Made by a program: the position numbers and the translations under genes. The notes under the pieces are model-generated. The model was not told the DNA's origin. It did no database searches and was given only the letters and a program-made list of their open reading frames with translations. Below are positions 8,718 through 16,833 of a DNA stretch of 64,000 nucleotides, in pieces. The DNA is from Peristeroidobacter agariperforans (GTDB lineage: Bacteria > Pseudomonadota > Gammaproteobacteria > Steroidobacterales > Steroidobacteraceae), in assembly GCF_004138335.1 (NCBI RefSeq), contig NZ_RYFW01000004.1:372001-436000 (forward strand). Direction: 5' to 3'. How positions within the stretch are numbered: the first letter of the stretch is position 1; every line of letters begins with the position of its first letter.

Positions 8718-9152
8718 TTAGGCGACGGTGATGAGCGGGCGCTTGCCGCCAACGACGCCATCAGCCAGCAGGGGGCGCTTGCCACCCACCACGCCATCGG
8801 CCAGGAGCGGACGCTTGCCACCCACCACGCCGTCGGCCAGGAGCGGACGCTTGCCGCCAACCACGCCATCGGCCAGGAGCGGACGCTTGCCGCCAACCAC
8901 GCCATCGGCCAGGAGGGGGCGCTTGCCGCCAACCACGCCATCAGCCAGGAGGGGGCGCTTGCCGCCAACGACACCATCGGCCAGGAGGGGACGCTTGCCG
9001 CCAACCACACCATCGACCAGGAGGGGGCGCTTGCCACCGACCACGCCATCGGCCAGGAGGGGACGCTTGCCGCCGACCACGCCATCGGCCAGGGCGACGT
9101 TCGCCATCAGTGCAAAGGACACAGCGAACGCCGAAATAATCTTGCTACGCAT
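8718..9152 (-). CDS. Secreted tandem-repeat peptide precursor, ten 12-residue repeats
   Basis: Protein of 144 residues made of a signal peptide (1-22, cut after VALA), ten units of DGVVGGKRPLLA and a short tail ending ITVA. Each unit carries one dibasic Lys-Arg followed by Pro. Among units only one residue differs (Ala to Val at the end of the second), while many wobble bases differ, so the peptide sequence is conserved by selection. There is no domain beyond the repeats, no Cys, no aromatic residue and no adjacent modification enzyme. It could be a multi-copy peptide precursor, an adhesive or structural repeat, or a secreted decoy. It starts after GGGAGA and lies 53 bp from a perfect CRP palindrome. 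Confidence 0.75.
   Translation of the reverse strand: MRSKIISAFAVSFALMANVALADGVVGGKRPLLADGVVGGKRPLLVDGVVGGKRPLLADGVVGGKRPLLADGVVGGKRPLLADGVVGGKRPLLADGVVGGKRPLLADGVVGGKRPLLADGVVGGKRPLLADGVVGGKRPLITVA
8725..9086 (-). repeat. Ten 36-bp in-frame tandem repeats
   Basis: Ten head-to-tail 36-bp units encode the 12-residue repeats of the secreted precursor. Read on the plus strand, units vary at unit positions 3, 6, 15, 18, 21, 24, 27, 30 and 36. These are all codon wobble positions of the minus-strand gene. The only other variable position is 31, in one unit, which causes the single Ala to Val change. Confidence 0.95.
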
Positions 9153-9204
9153 ATCAACGTTTCTCCCGCAAACAATGTGCTAAGCCACCCGCTCGACAGG
9201 ACGA

Positions 9205-9210
9205 ATCATA
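9205..9210 (-). promoter_or_regulatory. Probable -10 element of repeat-peptide promoter
   Basis: On the minus strand these bases read TATGAT (five of six matches to TATAAT). Transcription would start near 9198, about 45 nt before the ATG. No good -35 hexamer is present at the expected distance; the CRP palindrome occupies that place, as in class II activator-dependent promoters. Confidence 0.5.
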
Positions 9211-9229
9211 GACATAACCGATGTTTAAT

Positions 9230-9245
9230 TGTGATCCTCGTCACA
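9230..9245. promoter_or_regulatory. Perfect CRP/Clp-type palindrome
   Basis: TGTGA (9230-9234), six bases, TCACA (9241-9245): a perfect consensus CRP half-site pair. Its centre is about 40 bp upstream of the predicted transcription start of the repeat-peptide gene, close to the -41.5 of class II CRP promoters. It could also act on the divergent kinase gene, whose ATG is 255 bp away. Confidence 0.75.
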
Positions 9246-9492
9246 CTGGAAATGTTCGATTATGTTATCTCCAGTGCAAAATCAGGGTATTGCTTAAGCG
9301 ACACTGCATCGTGCGACCCTACGTGGCCGGCGCGAGAGCCCGGACGAGAACGTCGAAACTGGAAAGTCCGACACGCAAAGGTCCTGTTTTTTACGGAGAA
9401 TTGGCGTCGCCCGAGGTTGTTATTTCGATGTGGCTTTGCACATCCCTGGTCCGACGCGCCACTGACGTTCAGTAACTACCGATGCCGGTCAA

Positions 9493-12255
9493 ATGACATC
9501 TCCCAGAACCGCCGAGGGGCGGCGCCTAACGCAAGTGGGGCAAGTACTCGAAGAAGCGATGCAGCTTCTGCCCGAGGACCGGGAGCACTACGTTCGCCAG
9601 CAGATTGCGGAGCCGCAGGAGCTCGAGGAAGCTCTGGGCCTGCTCAGCGTCTATCCCGAGGCGGCCACCAGCGGGCCTATCTCACGGGCGGTCGGCGCCG
9701 CGTTCTTACGCTCCAGCCAGACAGGCCGTCACAGCTTGTTGGGCCACGTCATTGCCGATCGTTACAAGATAATTTCCGTGCTCGGCCGAGGCGGGTCGGG
9801 CACCGTCTATCTGGCCGAGCGCGCCGATAAGCAATATTCCGCGCAGGTCGCGGTCAAGATCATCGATGAGAGCGCCGCGGCTTCCTTCGGCCTGCGTTTC
9901 CGCGCCGAGCGGCAGATTCTTGCGAGCCTCAATCACGCCAATATTGCGCGCTTGCTGGATGCAGGCGAAACCGAAGGACATCAGCCCTACCTGGTCATGG
10001 AATACATCCATGGCGAGCCGGTGGATCAGTTCTGCGATCAGCGGCAGTTGAATCTGCGCGAACGGCTCGAGTTGTTTCTCCAGGTCTGCGCCGCGGTGCA
10101 GTACGCACATCAAAACCTGATCGTCCATCGCGATCTCAAGCCCGCGAATATTCTGGTCACGGGCGATGGCCTGCCGAAGCTGCTGGACTTCGGTATCGCC
10201 AAGCTGCTGGACGCCAGCGATGTCACCAAACCGTCAGATCTGACGCGCATGAACGACCGCCTGCTCACGCCCGAGTACGCGAGTCCCGAACAGATTCTCG
10301 GCAGGCCGGTAACGACCGCGAGCGATGTTTATTCACTGGGCGTCGTTCTGTATCAGCTGCTCACGGGGCTGCGCCCGTACACGTTGTCGTCCTCCGCGGC
10401 CAGCCAGCTCGAACTGGAGCGCGCGATTTGCGTGACCGATCCGATGCGTCCGAGCGTCGCCGTGCAGGGAGCATTGCGTGCAGGACCGAAAGATGACGAA
10501 CCATCGATCTCCGTTCTGGCCAATGCTCGCAGCACGACGCCAGACAAACTGGAGCGCGGCCTGGCTGGCGATATCGATGCCATCATCATGCGCGCGATGC
10601 GCAAGGAGCCGCAGCACCGCTACAGCTCCATCGATCAGCTCATCGGTGACATTCGACATTACCTGGCGAACGAGCCGGTGCAGGCCCGGCAGGGCAACTG
10701 GGCCTATTACACGTCTCGTTTCATCAGGCGCAATCGGCTGGCCGTCGCGACTGGCACGACTGTCGCGGCGCTCATCGTGAGCTCGCTCATTACCGTTTCC
10801 ATCCAGCGCGCCGCCGTTCAAGACGCTCTCGAGCTGGTCACCCAGGAAAAAGAAACAGCCGAACGGGTGTCCGGACACTTTCGCGACATCTTTGCCGCGG
10901 CCAACCCCTACGTGAACTTCGGCCGCGAGATGTCGGCGCGCGAGCTGTTGGATCAGGCGAGGCTGGTGATCGATGCGGATCCGAACGTGAATCCGGAGGT
11001 GCGCTCGGAGCTGCACGTCAACATGGGGGTGGCCTATCGACGCCTGGGCGAACCCAACGAAGCTGTCGACCAGCTCGAAAAAGCCTTGCACCTGCGGCGT
11101 GAGTCGAGCGGCGGATCGAGTCCCAAGATCGTGACTACTCTGATCGAGCTCGCGGTCGCCGAGCGGGATGCCGGAAAAGCTCAAGCCTCCGATGCGCACT
11201 TCAGCCAGGCGCAGACCATGATGGCGAGTCTCGGCGAGGCCGACCCCGTGGCCAAGGCCAAGCTGCTGGCTGAGATCGGGCGGCTGGAGACGATGCGCAG
11301 CCGGCCCGTCGAGGCGCTGGCCGCGTTCGATGCAGCGCTGGAATTGATGCGCCGGGCGAAGGCGCCGCGAGATCCCGAAATCGCCAGCATCTTGATCGAG
11401 CAGGCCAATCTTTATACCTGGGTGGACGACTATGCCCGGGCCGAAGCAGTCGCACGCGAGGCGGTCGAGATCTACGAATCCGTCGACGTGCGGCATCCCG
11501 ATCGAGTCAAGACGGACTTCGTGCTCGCCGAAACGCTGTTGTACCAGGGCAAACTCGCCGCGGCCGCACCGATCTACGAACGCACGCTGGCGACTCAGCG
11601 AGCGCTGTTCAAAGCCAATCCAGCGGTCGCGGAAACCTTGTCTTCGCTGGCCCAAGTGCGTCTGGCGCAAGGCGATACCGACGAGGCGGAGAAACTGGTC
11701 CGCGAGGCCATTGCGATTCATCGCAATGCGCATAGCACGGCGTACGCCAAGATCGGTTTTCTGCAAACGATGTTGGGAACAGTGCTGATCCGACAGGCCA
11801 AGTTCGAGGAAGCCGGACCGCTGCTGCGCGACACTCTGGAATTGTTTGGCAAGAGTCTGCCGCCCGATCATCAATACGTCGCATCGGCGGAGCACTATCT
11901 GGGTGAGGTCCTGGCGGCCACCGGCAAGCTTGCCGATGCCGAAGCACATCTCATGGCCGCGGCAAACCGGTGGAAGCGCACCGGGGCGCCCGAATGGCGC
12001 GCGGCGCGATCGGCTAGCGCGCTTGGCGAAGTCCTGCACAAAGAAGGCAAGCATCGAGAGGCCGAAGCGAAGCTCGTCGACAGCTATCGCATCCTGGCTA
12101 CGGCGGATGGCGTCGATTCGGCTACCCGGGAGTTGGCGCGCTCTCGCGTGATTCGCTACTACGTCGATACGAGGCAGCGAGAGAAATTGGATGCGCTCAT
12201 GCAAGAGCTGCATCCGGAGCGAGCACAAAACATCAGGGCGCAACGATCGCTTTGA
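9493..12255 (+). CDS. Membrane Ser/Thr protein kinase with TPR domain
   Basis: PknB-type kinase of 920 residues. The kinase domain (about 90-390) has the glycine loop GRGGSGTVY (from residue 98), ATP-anchoring Lys122 in VAVK, catalytic Asp214 in HRDLKPAN and the DFG motif at Asp232, so it should be active. One transmembrane helix (about 413-437) follows, then a long helical region (about 470-900) of tetratricopeptide repeats predicted to be periplasmic. The ATG lacks a strong ribosome site. In related bacteria such kinases often sit beside ECF sigma genes; none is here. The substrate is unknown. Its upstream region is shared with the repeat-peptide gene. Confidence 0.93.
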   Translation: MTSPRTAEGRRLTQVGQVLEEAMQLLPEDREHYVRQQIAEPQELEEALGLLSVYPEAATSGPISRAVGAAFLRSSQTGRHSLLGHVIADRYKIISVLGRGGSGTVYLAERADKQYSAQVAVKIIDESAAASFGLRFRAERQILASLNHANIARLLDAGETEGHQPYLVMEYIHGEPVDQFCDQRQLNLRERLELFLQVCAAVQYAHQNLIVHRDLKPANILVTGDGLPKLLDFGIAKLLDASDVTKPSDLTRMNDRLLTPEYASPEQILGRPVTTASDVYSLGVVLYQLLTGLRPYTLSSSAASQLELERAICVTDPMRPSVAVQGALRAGPKDDEPSISVLANARSTTPDKLERGLAGDIDAIIMRAMRKEPQHRYSSIDQLIGDIRHYLANEPVQARQGNWAYYTSRFIRRNRLAVATGTTVAALIVSSLITVSIQRAAVQDALELVTQEKETAERVSGHFRDIFAAANPYVNFGREMSARELLDQARLVIDADPNVNPEVRSELHVNMGVAYRRLGEPNEAVDQLEKALHLRRESSGGSSPKIVTTLIELAVAERDAGKAQASDAHFSQAQTMMASLGEADPVAKAKLLAEIGRLETMRSRPVEALAAFDAALELMRRAKAPRDPEIASILIEQANLYTWVDDYARAEAVAREAVEIYESVDVRHPDRVKTDFVLAETLLYQGKLAAAAPIYERTLATQRALFKANPAVAETLSSLAQVRLAQGDTDEAEKLVREAIAIHRNAHSTAYAKIGFLQTMLGTVLIRQAKFEEAGPLLRDTLELFGKSLPPDHQYVASAEHYLGEVLAATGKLADAEAHLMAAANRWKRTGAPEWRAARSASALGEVLHKEGKHREAEAKLVDSYRILATADGVDSATRELARSRVIRYYVDTRQREKLDALMQELHPERAQNIRAQRSL

Positions 12256-12273
12256 TCGTGCGCCTGATTGCTC

Positions 12274-13386
12274 CTAGTCGTCCGCTCGCAAATCGAACAA
12301 CCCGCGGAATCGCGCCGGCTGAGAGCGCAAATATTGATCTGGCGCTTTCACGCGGGCGCCGAAGTGAGCCGCGGCATGCCACGGCCAGCGCGGGTTGTAG
12401 AGCATGGCGCGCGCGAGCGCGATGAAATCCGCATCGCCTGCAACGAGCACCGATTCCGCGTGCTCGAAATCGTTGATCAATCCGACAGCGATCACAGGCA
12501 TCTTCACCGCTGCTTTGACTGCGCGCGCCAAAGGCACTTGATAGCCGGGACCGACCGCAATCTTCTGCGCCGGTGTCAACCCGCCGCTGGAAACGTGAAT
12601 GGCATTGCAGCCACGCGCCTCGAGTGCTCGCGCGAATTCGACGGTTTGTTCGATGTTCCACCCGTTCGGCGCCCAGTCCGTTCCGGAGACGCGAATACTC
12701 ACCGGCTTTTCGGGCGGCACGGCGGCCCGCACCGCATCGAACACTTCGAGTGGAAAGCGCATCCGATTCTCGAGCGAGCCGCCGTATTCGTCGCTGCGAC
12801 GATTCGACAGCGGCGACAGAAACTCATGGAGCAAGTAGCCGTGCGCGCCGTGTAGCTGGACCGCGTCGAGGCCGATGTTCACAGAGCGGCGAGCAGCGGC
12901 CACGAAAGCGTCGCGCACATCTTTCAGGCCGTCGCGATCCAACGCAACCGGCGGATGTTCGTTCTCGTGGAAGGCGAGCGCGGCGGGCGCTTCGGTTTGC
13001 CAGCCGTGCGCATGATGCGGCGGCAGCTGAGCACCGCCTTTCCAAGGCAAGTCGGTGGACGCCTTGCGGCCGGCATGCGCGAGCTGAATCGCAATCGGCA
13101 TGTCCGACCAGCGGCGCACCGATTCCACGACCCGGTGCATCGCTCGCTCGCACTCATCGGAGTACAGGCCAACGTCGGCATAGGTGATGCGCCCCTCCGG
13201 CTTGACTGCGGTGGCTTCGATGGTCAGCAGACCGGCGCCTGACACGGCGAGCAGTCCGAGGTGCATCACGTGCCAGTCGGTCATGCAGCCGTTGTCGGCC
13301 GAATACTGGCACATGGGCGCGATCACGATGCGATTCGCCAGTGTAAGAGGGCCGACCTGGGCCGGCGTGAACAGGTGGGATCGCAT
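12274..13386 (-). CDS. NADH:flavin oxidoreductase, old yellow enzyme family (YqjM/XenA type)
   Basis: FMN-dependent ene-reductase of 370 residues that reduces activated C=C bonds or nitro-compounds with NAD(P)H. The YqjM-type active site is visible: Cys26 and Tyr28 in APMCQYS, the substrate-binding His pair near LHGAHGYLLHEFLSP, and ARAMLYNPRWPW near the C-terminus. It lies 39 bp downstream of nikR on the same strand and may be co-transcribed with it, with no obvious functional link. It converges on the kinase gene. Confidence 0.92.
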   Translation of the reverse strand: MRSHLFTPAQVGPLTLANRIVIAPMCQYSADNGCMTDWHVMHLGLLAVSGAGLLTIEATAVKPEGRITYADVGLYSDECERAMHRVVESVRRWSDMPIAIQLAHAGRKASTDLPWKGGAQLPPHHAHGWQTEAPAALAFHENEHPPVALDRDGLKDVRDAFVAAARRSVNIGLDAVQLHGAHGYLLHEFLSPLSNRRSDEYGGSLENRMRFPLEVFDAVRAAVPPEKPVSIRVSGTDWAPNGWNIEQTVEFARALEARGCNAIHVSSGGLTPAQKIAVGPGYQVPLARAVKAAVKMPVIAVGLINDFEHAESVLVAGDADFIALARAMLYNPRWPWHAAAHFGARVKAPDQYLRSQPARFRGLFDLRADD

Positions 13387-13425
13387 CGGTCATCTCCGCC
13401 AGAGAGGTGTCCGATGATCGCGGCT

Positions 13426-13890
13426 TCAGCGGTGCGGTCGCAAGTGGACGTGGTGATAGTACTGATGATGCGCGCGGCCGTTGCTCTCCGATTCAATCGG
13501 GATCACGTTGAACTTGCCGTGGCGAACGCCCTTCTCGGCGATCAAGGCCTCGGCAAACTGCACCACCTCCTGCGTATGACCGCGCAGGATCATGGTCTCG
13601 ATGCAATTGTCGTGGTCCAGGTGCGCGTGCATGGTCGAGACCGTCACGTCGTGATGATCGTGCTGAATCTGCGCTAGTCGCCCGGCGAGCTGGCGCTCAT
13701 GATGGTTGTAGACGTAACTCAGCGCCGCCACGCAGTGCTGCGTGCCGCCCTGATCCACGCTGTCCCGGCCCAGTTCGCCACGCAATAGATCGCGAAAGGC
13801 CTCGGAGCGATTCTGGTAACCCTTCTGCTGCATGAACCGATCGAAGGTGTCGGCGAGCTCGTCGTCGATGGAAATGGTCAGGCGTCGCAT
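13426..13890 (-). CDS. nikR: Nickel-responsive regulator NikR
   Basis: Ribbon-helix-helix repressor of 154 residues. The RHH domain is MRRLTISIDDEL to about residue 48, followed by an ACT-like metal domain. The four square-planar nickel ligands of E. coli NikR are all present one position later (His77, His88, His90, Cys96). The reading frame opens earlier (13962), but the ATG at 13890 matches the family start. It is divergent from a HupE/TonB/DUF4198 operon, which is almost certainly its target: with nickel bound, NikR should shut off that uptake system. Confidence 0.95.
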   Translation of the reverse strand: MRRLTISIDDELADTFDRFMQQKGYQNRSEAFRDLLRGELGRDSVDQGGTQHCVAALSYVYNHHERQLAGRLAQIQHDHHDVTVSTMHAHLDHDNCIETMILRGHTQEVVQFAEALIAEKGVRHGKFNVIPIESESNGRAHHQYYHHVHLRPHR

Positions 13891-13983
13891 GGGAATGCTC
13901 GTGCTTCGAAGCGAGCAGCATAACCGACAGAAGCAGGATTCAAGGATGAACCGGGGCAACAAAAAAGTTGTCGCCTGAAACCT

Positions 13984-14010
13984 GTGTGAAATATTCCGAA
14001 ATCATCATAC
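13984..14010. promoter_or_regulatory. Candidate NikR operator
   Basis: GTGTGA (13984-13989) and TCATAC (14005-14010) match the E. coli NikR half-sites GTATGA and TCATAC in 11 of 12 bases, with 15 rather than 16 bp between them. It lies in the nikR-hupE divergent region, about 60 bp before the hupE-like start. Confidence 0.4.
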
Positions 14011-14070
14011 GTGCCGCTCGCGCCTCGGACGGTTCGACGCGAATAACTCCATCGAGGGCGTGAGTGGGCT

Positions 14071-14790
14071 GTGAGAAGTCGCTTTGCAATGCTGTTGTCC
14101 GTTGTCTGTGGTGCGGCGAGCGTGCTGTTCGCCGCCGCCACGGCGCTGGCGCATTCGGTCAGCGAACAGGCGCAGCAACGCATGTTGATCGGCGGCTTCG
14201 CCGATGCAGCGTGGATCGGCGCCGAGCACATGCTCACTGGCTACGATCACCTGTTGTTCCTGTTGGGCGTGATGCTGTTTCTGGCGCGCTTCAGTCAGAT
14301 CGTCGTGTTCATCACGGCGTTCACGGCGGGCCACACGATCACGCTGCTGTTCGCGACGTTGGCGGGCATCACTGCCAATCCGTACCTGGTCGATGCGGTG
14401 ATCGCACTGACCGTGACTTACAAAGCCATCGAGAACCTCGATTTGTTTCGCCGCTGGTTCGGCCGGCCGGCGCCGAATCTGCTGTTCATGGTGTTCGTGT
14501 TCGGCCTGATCCACGGCTTCGGCTTGTCGACCCGCCTGCAGCAGATGACGCTGGCGAAGGATCCGGAGCTGGTGACCAAGATCATCGCGTTCAATGTCGG
14601 CGTCGAATTCGGTCAGATTGCCGCGCTGGCGTTGATGACTGCAGTCGTCAAAGTCTGGCGCACGAGCACGGCTTTCCCGGCAATCACGCGCGTGACCAAT
14701 GGCGCGTTGATCGCGGCAAGCGCGGTGCTGCTGGGTCTGCAAGTTCATGGCTACGTCACATCGTCCGCTGTGGCTTCCTTGCCGTCGTGA
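14071..14790 (+). CDS. HupE/UreJ family nickel/cobalt permease
   Basis: Inner-membrane protein of 239 residues, predicted to import nickel or cobalt. It has a signal-like N-terminus cut after ATALA, so the mature chain begins with His, then six to seven transmembrane helices. Metal-handling motifs include YDHLLFLLGV, FTAGHTITL and HGFGLS, where conserved His and Asp residues lie in the membrane. The start is GTG. First gene of a four-gene unit with a TonB receptor and two exported proteins, divergent from nikR. Confidence 0.9.
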   Translation: MRSRFAMLLSVVCGAASVLFAAATALAHSVSEQAQQRMLIGGFADAAWIGAEHMLTGYDHLLFLLGVMLFLARFSQIVVFITAFTAGHTITLLFATLAGITANPYLVDAVIALTVTYKAIENLDLFRRWFGRPAPNLLFMVFVFGLIHGFGLSTRLQQMTLAKDPELVTKIIAFNVGVEFGQIAALALMTAVVKVWRTSTAFPAITRVTNGALIAASAVLLGLQVHGYVTSSAVASLPS

Positions 14791-14802
14791 TGGAGAACGC
14801 TC

Positions 14803-16821
14803 TTGGCAGTCGATAACTCGAAGAACGTGTTGCGATGGGCGGTGGCCTGCGGGCTTGCAATGGTGTCGTTCGGCGCGGCGGCGGAGACGATCGACGAGGT
14901 CGTCGTCAAGGGTCAGCTGCTTCGGCCCGAGGAGTCGGCGTTCAGCGCGACTGTGTTGGACAACGTGGCGATTCGCGAGCAGGCGCTGGCCGATGTCGAC
15001 GAGCTGTTTCGCTTCGTGCCCGGCATGGTCGTGCGCGACCTGCAGCTCGGCTCGGTCGCCAGCAACATCGTGATTCGCGGCTTCGGCAGCGGCGGTCACG
15101 GCGGCGATCTTGGCGCCGTCATCGACGGCATTCCGCTCAACGAAGCCATGTCGCACGCCGACGGTTACGTCGATCTGAACACGGTGGTGCCGCTCGAGAT
15201 CGCATCGTTCAGCGTTTTCAAAGGCCCGGTGTCGGCGCTGTACGGCAACTACAATCGTGGCGGCCTGGTCGATATCCAGACGCGTAAGAGCGGCAACTAT
15301 GCCGAAGCGGATTTGTCGTTCGGCTCTTATGACACGATGGATTTGCAGGCTGCTTACGGCGCGGCGCACGGCGACACGCAGCAGATCAACCTTGCGGGAC
15401 AGCTGTTTCGCACTGACAGCTATCGGCCGCAGAGTGAGACTCGGCGCGGCACGTTCTCCGGGCGCTGGTCGGCGAACGTCACGCCAGACCTGCAGGTTGC
15501 GCTGTCGTCGCGCTACTTGCAGTCGGAGAGTGACTCTGCGTCGTATCTGACGCAGGCGCAGTTCGAGGCCGATCCTCGCGGCATCGATCCGAACACTCAG
15601 AACGACGGCGCGGACAAGCAATTCCTGACGGTTCGCGGCGACGTTAACTATCGGATCAACGACGATCTGAAGCTTCTGACGTTCGCGTACACGACTCAGC
15701 AGGACTTCACGCGCTGGTTCTCGCGGCCCATCACTACGACGACTTGGCGGCAGCGTGAAGAAACGTACGATCGCAGCGTCTTTGGCGCTGGCGCCAGCTT
15801 GAATGGCATGACGGCGCTGGCATCCATTCCGCTGAGCTACATCGCCGGTGTCGAAACATTCCGCGAGTCCACCGAATACAGGTTCTTCGACGGATTGGAT
15901 CAGCGCCGTCGCGTGCTGCCCGCACAGTCGAATCGCGAGACCGAGCTCAATAGCGTCTCTGCATTCACCGAGGTGAGGGCGAGCCTGCACCCGCTCGCGC
16001 AGCTATCGGTGGGGCTGCGCGCAGATCGTTTCACCGGCGGCTGCGAGCTGCTCGGGGCCGAGACGGGTGCCGACCCCTGCAATGCTCTCAACGACGCCGA
16101 GCATGCCAGCCCGAAGGTAGGTTTGAATTCGCAATTGACCGAGTGGTTGCAGCTGCGCGCCAGCTGGGCTGAAGGCTTTGCGCTGCCGAACGGATTCGTG
16201 AAATACGCCATCGGTGGCCAGCCGCTCGATGAGAACGTGTTCCGACAGACCGAGATCGGCATGCGTTTCGCGGCCGCCGACGTGTTCGAGATCGACATCG
16301 CCGGGTATCGTTTGAAGTCGACCGGCGAAGTGCGCACGGTGTCGCCAGGCGTTTACGAGAACTACGGCGCGACCTTGCGTGAAGGCATCGAGGCGAGCGC
16401 GAAATGGGCGCCGGTCGAGAGCTTCGAGCTGAGCGCAGTCTATGGGATCACGGACACCGAAGTGGAGCAGAACGCGAACGCTCGCCTCTTGGGCTTGGCC
16501 GTGCCTGGTGTGCCGGAAACTTCCGGCAGCCTCGAAGCGACCTATCGTCCGTTCGCGAACTGGAGCATCGACGCATTCTGGCGTTACGTCGGCGAGTACC
16601 AGGTCGATGCGCTCAACACGTTGCAGGCAGAGAGCTACGACCTGCTCGATCTCGCGGTTTCGTATGCAAACCGTGGCGAGCGTAACTATCGCGTTTACGC
16701 CCGGCTCGACAATGCCACAGACGAGAAGTACGCCACGTCGGTGTCGGTCATCGGCGGCCAGCTCTTGTTCGCTCCGGGATCGCCGCGCACTGTGCGCGCC
16801 GGCATTCAGTTCGATTTCTAA
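14803..16821 (+). CDS. TonB-dependent outer membrane receptor (probable nickel/cobalt)
   Basis: Outer membrane active-transport barrel of 672 residues: signal peptide (about 1-27), plug domain (about 35-165, with IRGFGSGGHGGDLGAVIDG and ALYGNYNRGG) and a 22-strand barrel ending in Phe. The start is TTG at 14803, preceded by GGAG eight bases away. Placed 12 bp after the HupE-like gene and divergent from nikR, it probably brings a nickel or cobalt chelate across the outer membrane. The assignment of metal rests on neighbours only. Confidence 0.9.
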   Translation: MAVDNSKNVLRWAVACGLAMVSFGAAAETIDEVVVKGQLLRPEESAFSATVLDNVAIREQALADVDELFRFVPGMVVRDLQLGSVASNIVIRGFGSGGHGGDLGAVIDGIPLNEAMSHADGYVDLNTVVPLEIASFSVFKGPVSALYGNYNRGGLVDIQTRKSGNYAEADLSFGSYDTMDLQAAYGAAHGDTQQINLAGQLFRTDSYRPQSETRRGTFSGRWSANVTPDLQVALSSRYLQSESDSASYLTQAQFEADPRGIDPNTQNDGADKQFLTVRGDVNYRINDDLKLLTFAYTTQQDFTRWFSRPITTTTWRQREETYDRSVFGAGASLNGMTALASIPLSYIAGVETFRESTEYRFFDGLDQRRRVLPAQSNRETELNSVSAFTEVRASLHPLAQLSVGLRADRFTGGCELLGAETGADPCNALNDAEHASPKVGLNSQLTEWLQLRASWAEGFALPNGFVKYAIGGQPLDENVFRQTEIGMRFAAADVFEIDIAGYRLKSTGEVRTVSPGVYENYGATLREGIEASAKWAPVESFELSAVYGITDTEVEQNANARLLGLAVPGVPETSGSLEATYRPFANWSIDAFWRYVGEYQVDALNTLQAESYDLLDLAVSYANRGERNYRVYARLDNATDEKYATSVSVIGGQLLFAPGSPRTVRAGIQFDF

Positions 16822-16833
16822 TGAGATAGGGAT

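Larger units (their letters stand above)
9153..9492. other. 340-bp divergent intergenic region
   Basis: The region separates the repeat-peptide gene (minus) from the kinase gene (plus). Its left part contains the CRP-type palindrome and -10 element described separately. The right part (9246-9492) shows no clear promoter or terminator. An 84-codon plus-strand reading frame inside (9221-9475) has no ribosome site and an unlikely composition. Confidence 0.6.

Noticed and set aside
8725-9086. 36-bp tandem repeats as a CRISPR array
   Set aside because: The units are contiguous with no spacers, keep one open frame and vary only at wobble positions of a secreted protein gene.
9221-9475. 84-codon frame in the repeat-peptide/kinase gap
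   Set aside because: No ribosome site, no recognisable domain, and it overlaps the CRP palindrome.
8712-9830. Long plus-strand reading frame of 372 codons across the repeat region
   Set aside because: It is the antisense shadow of the repeat gene and runs through the intergenic region into the kinase gene; the minus-strand frame has the signal peptide, ribosome site and wobble-type variation.
10333-12243. 636-codon minus-strand frame
   Set aside because: Antisense to the kinase/TPR gene, with no domain and no ribosome site.
14005-15990. 661-codon minus-strand frame
   Set aside because: Shadow of the HupE-like and TonB receptor genes in high-GC DNA; Arg/His/Gln-rich low-complexity translation.
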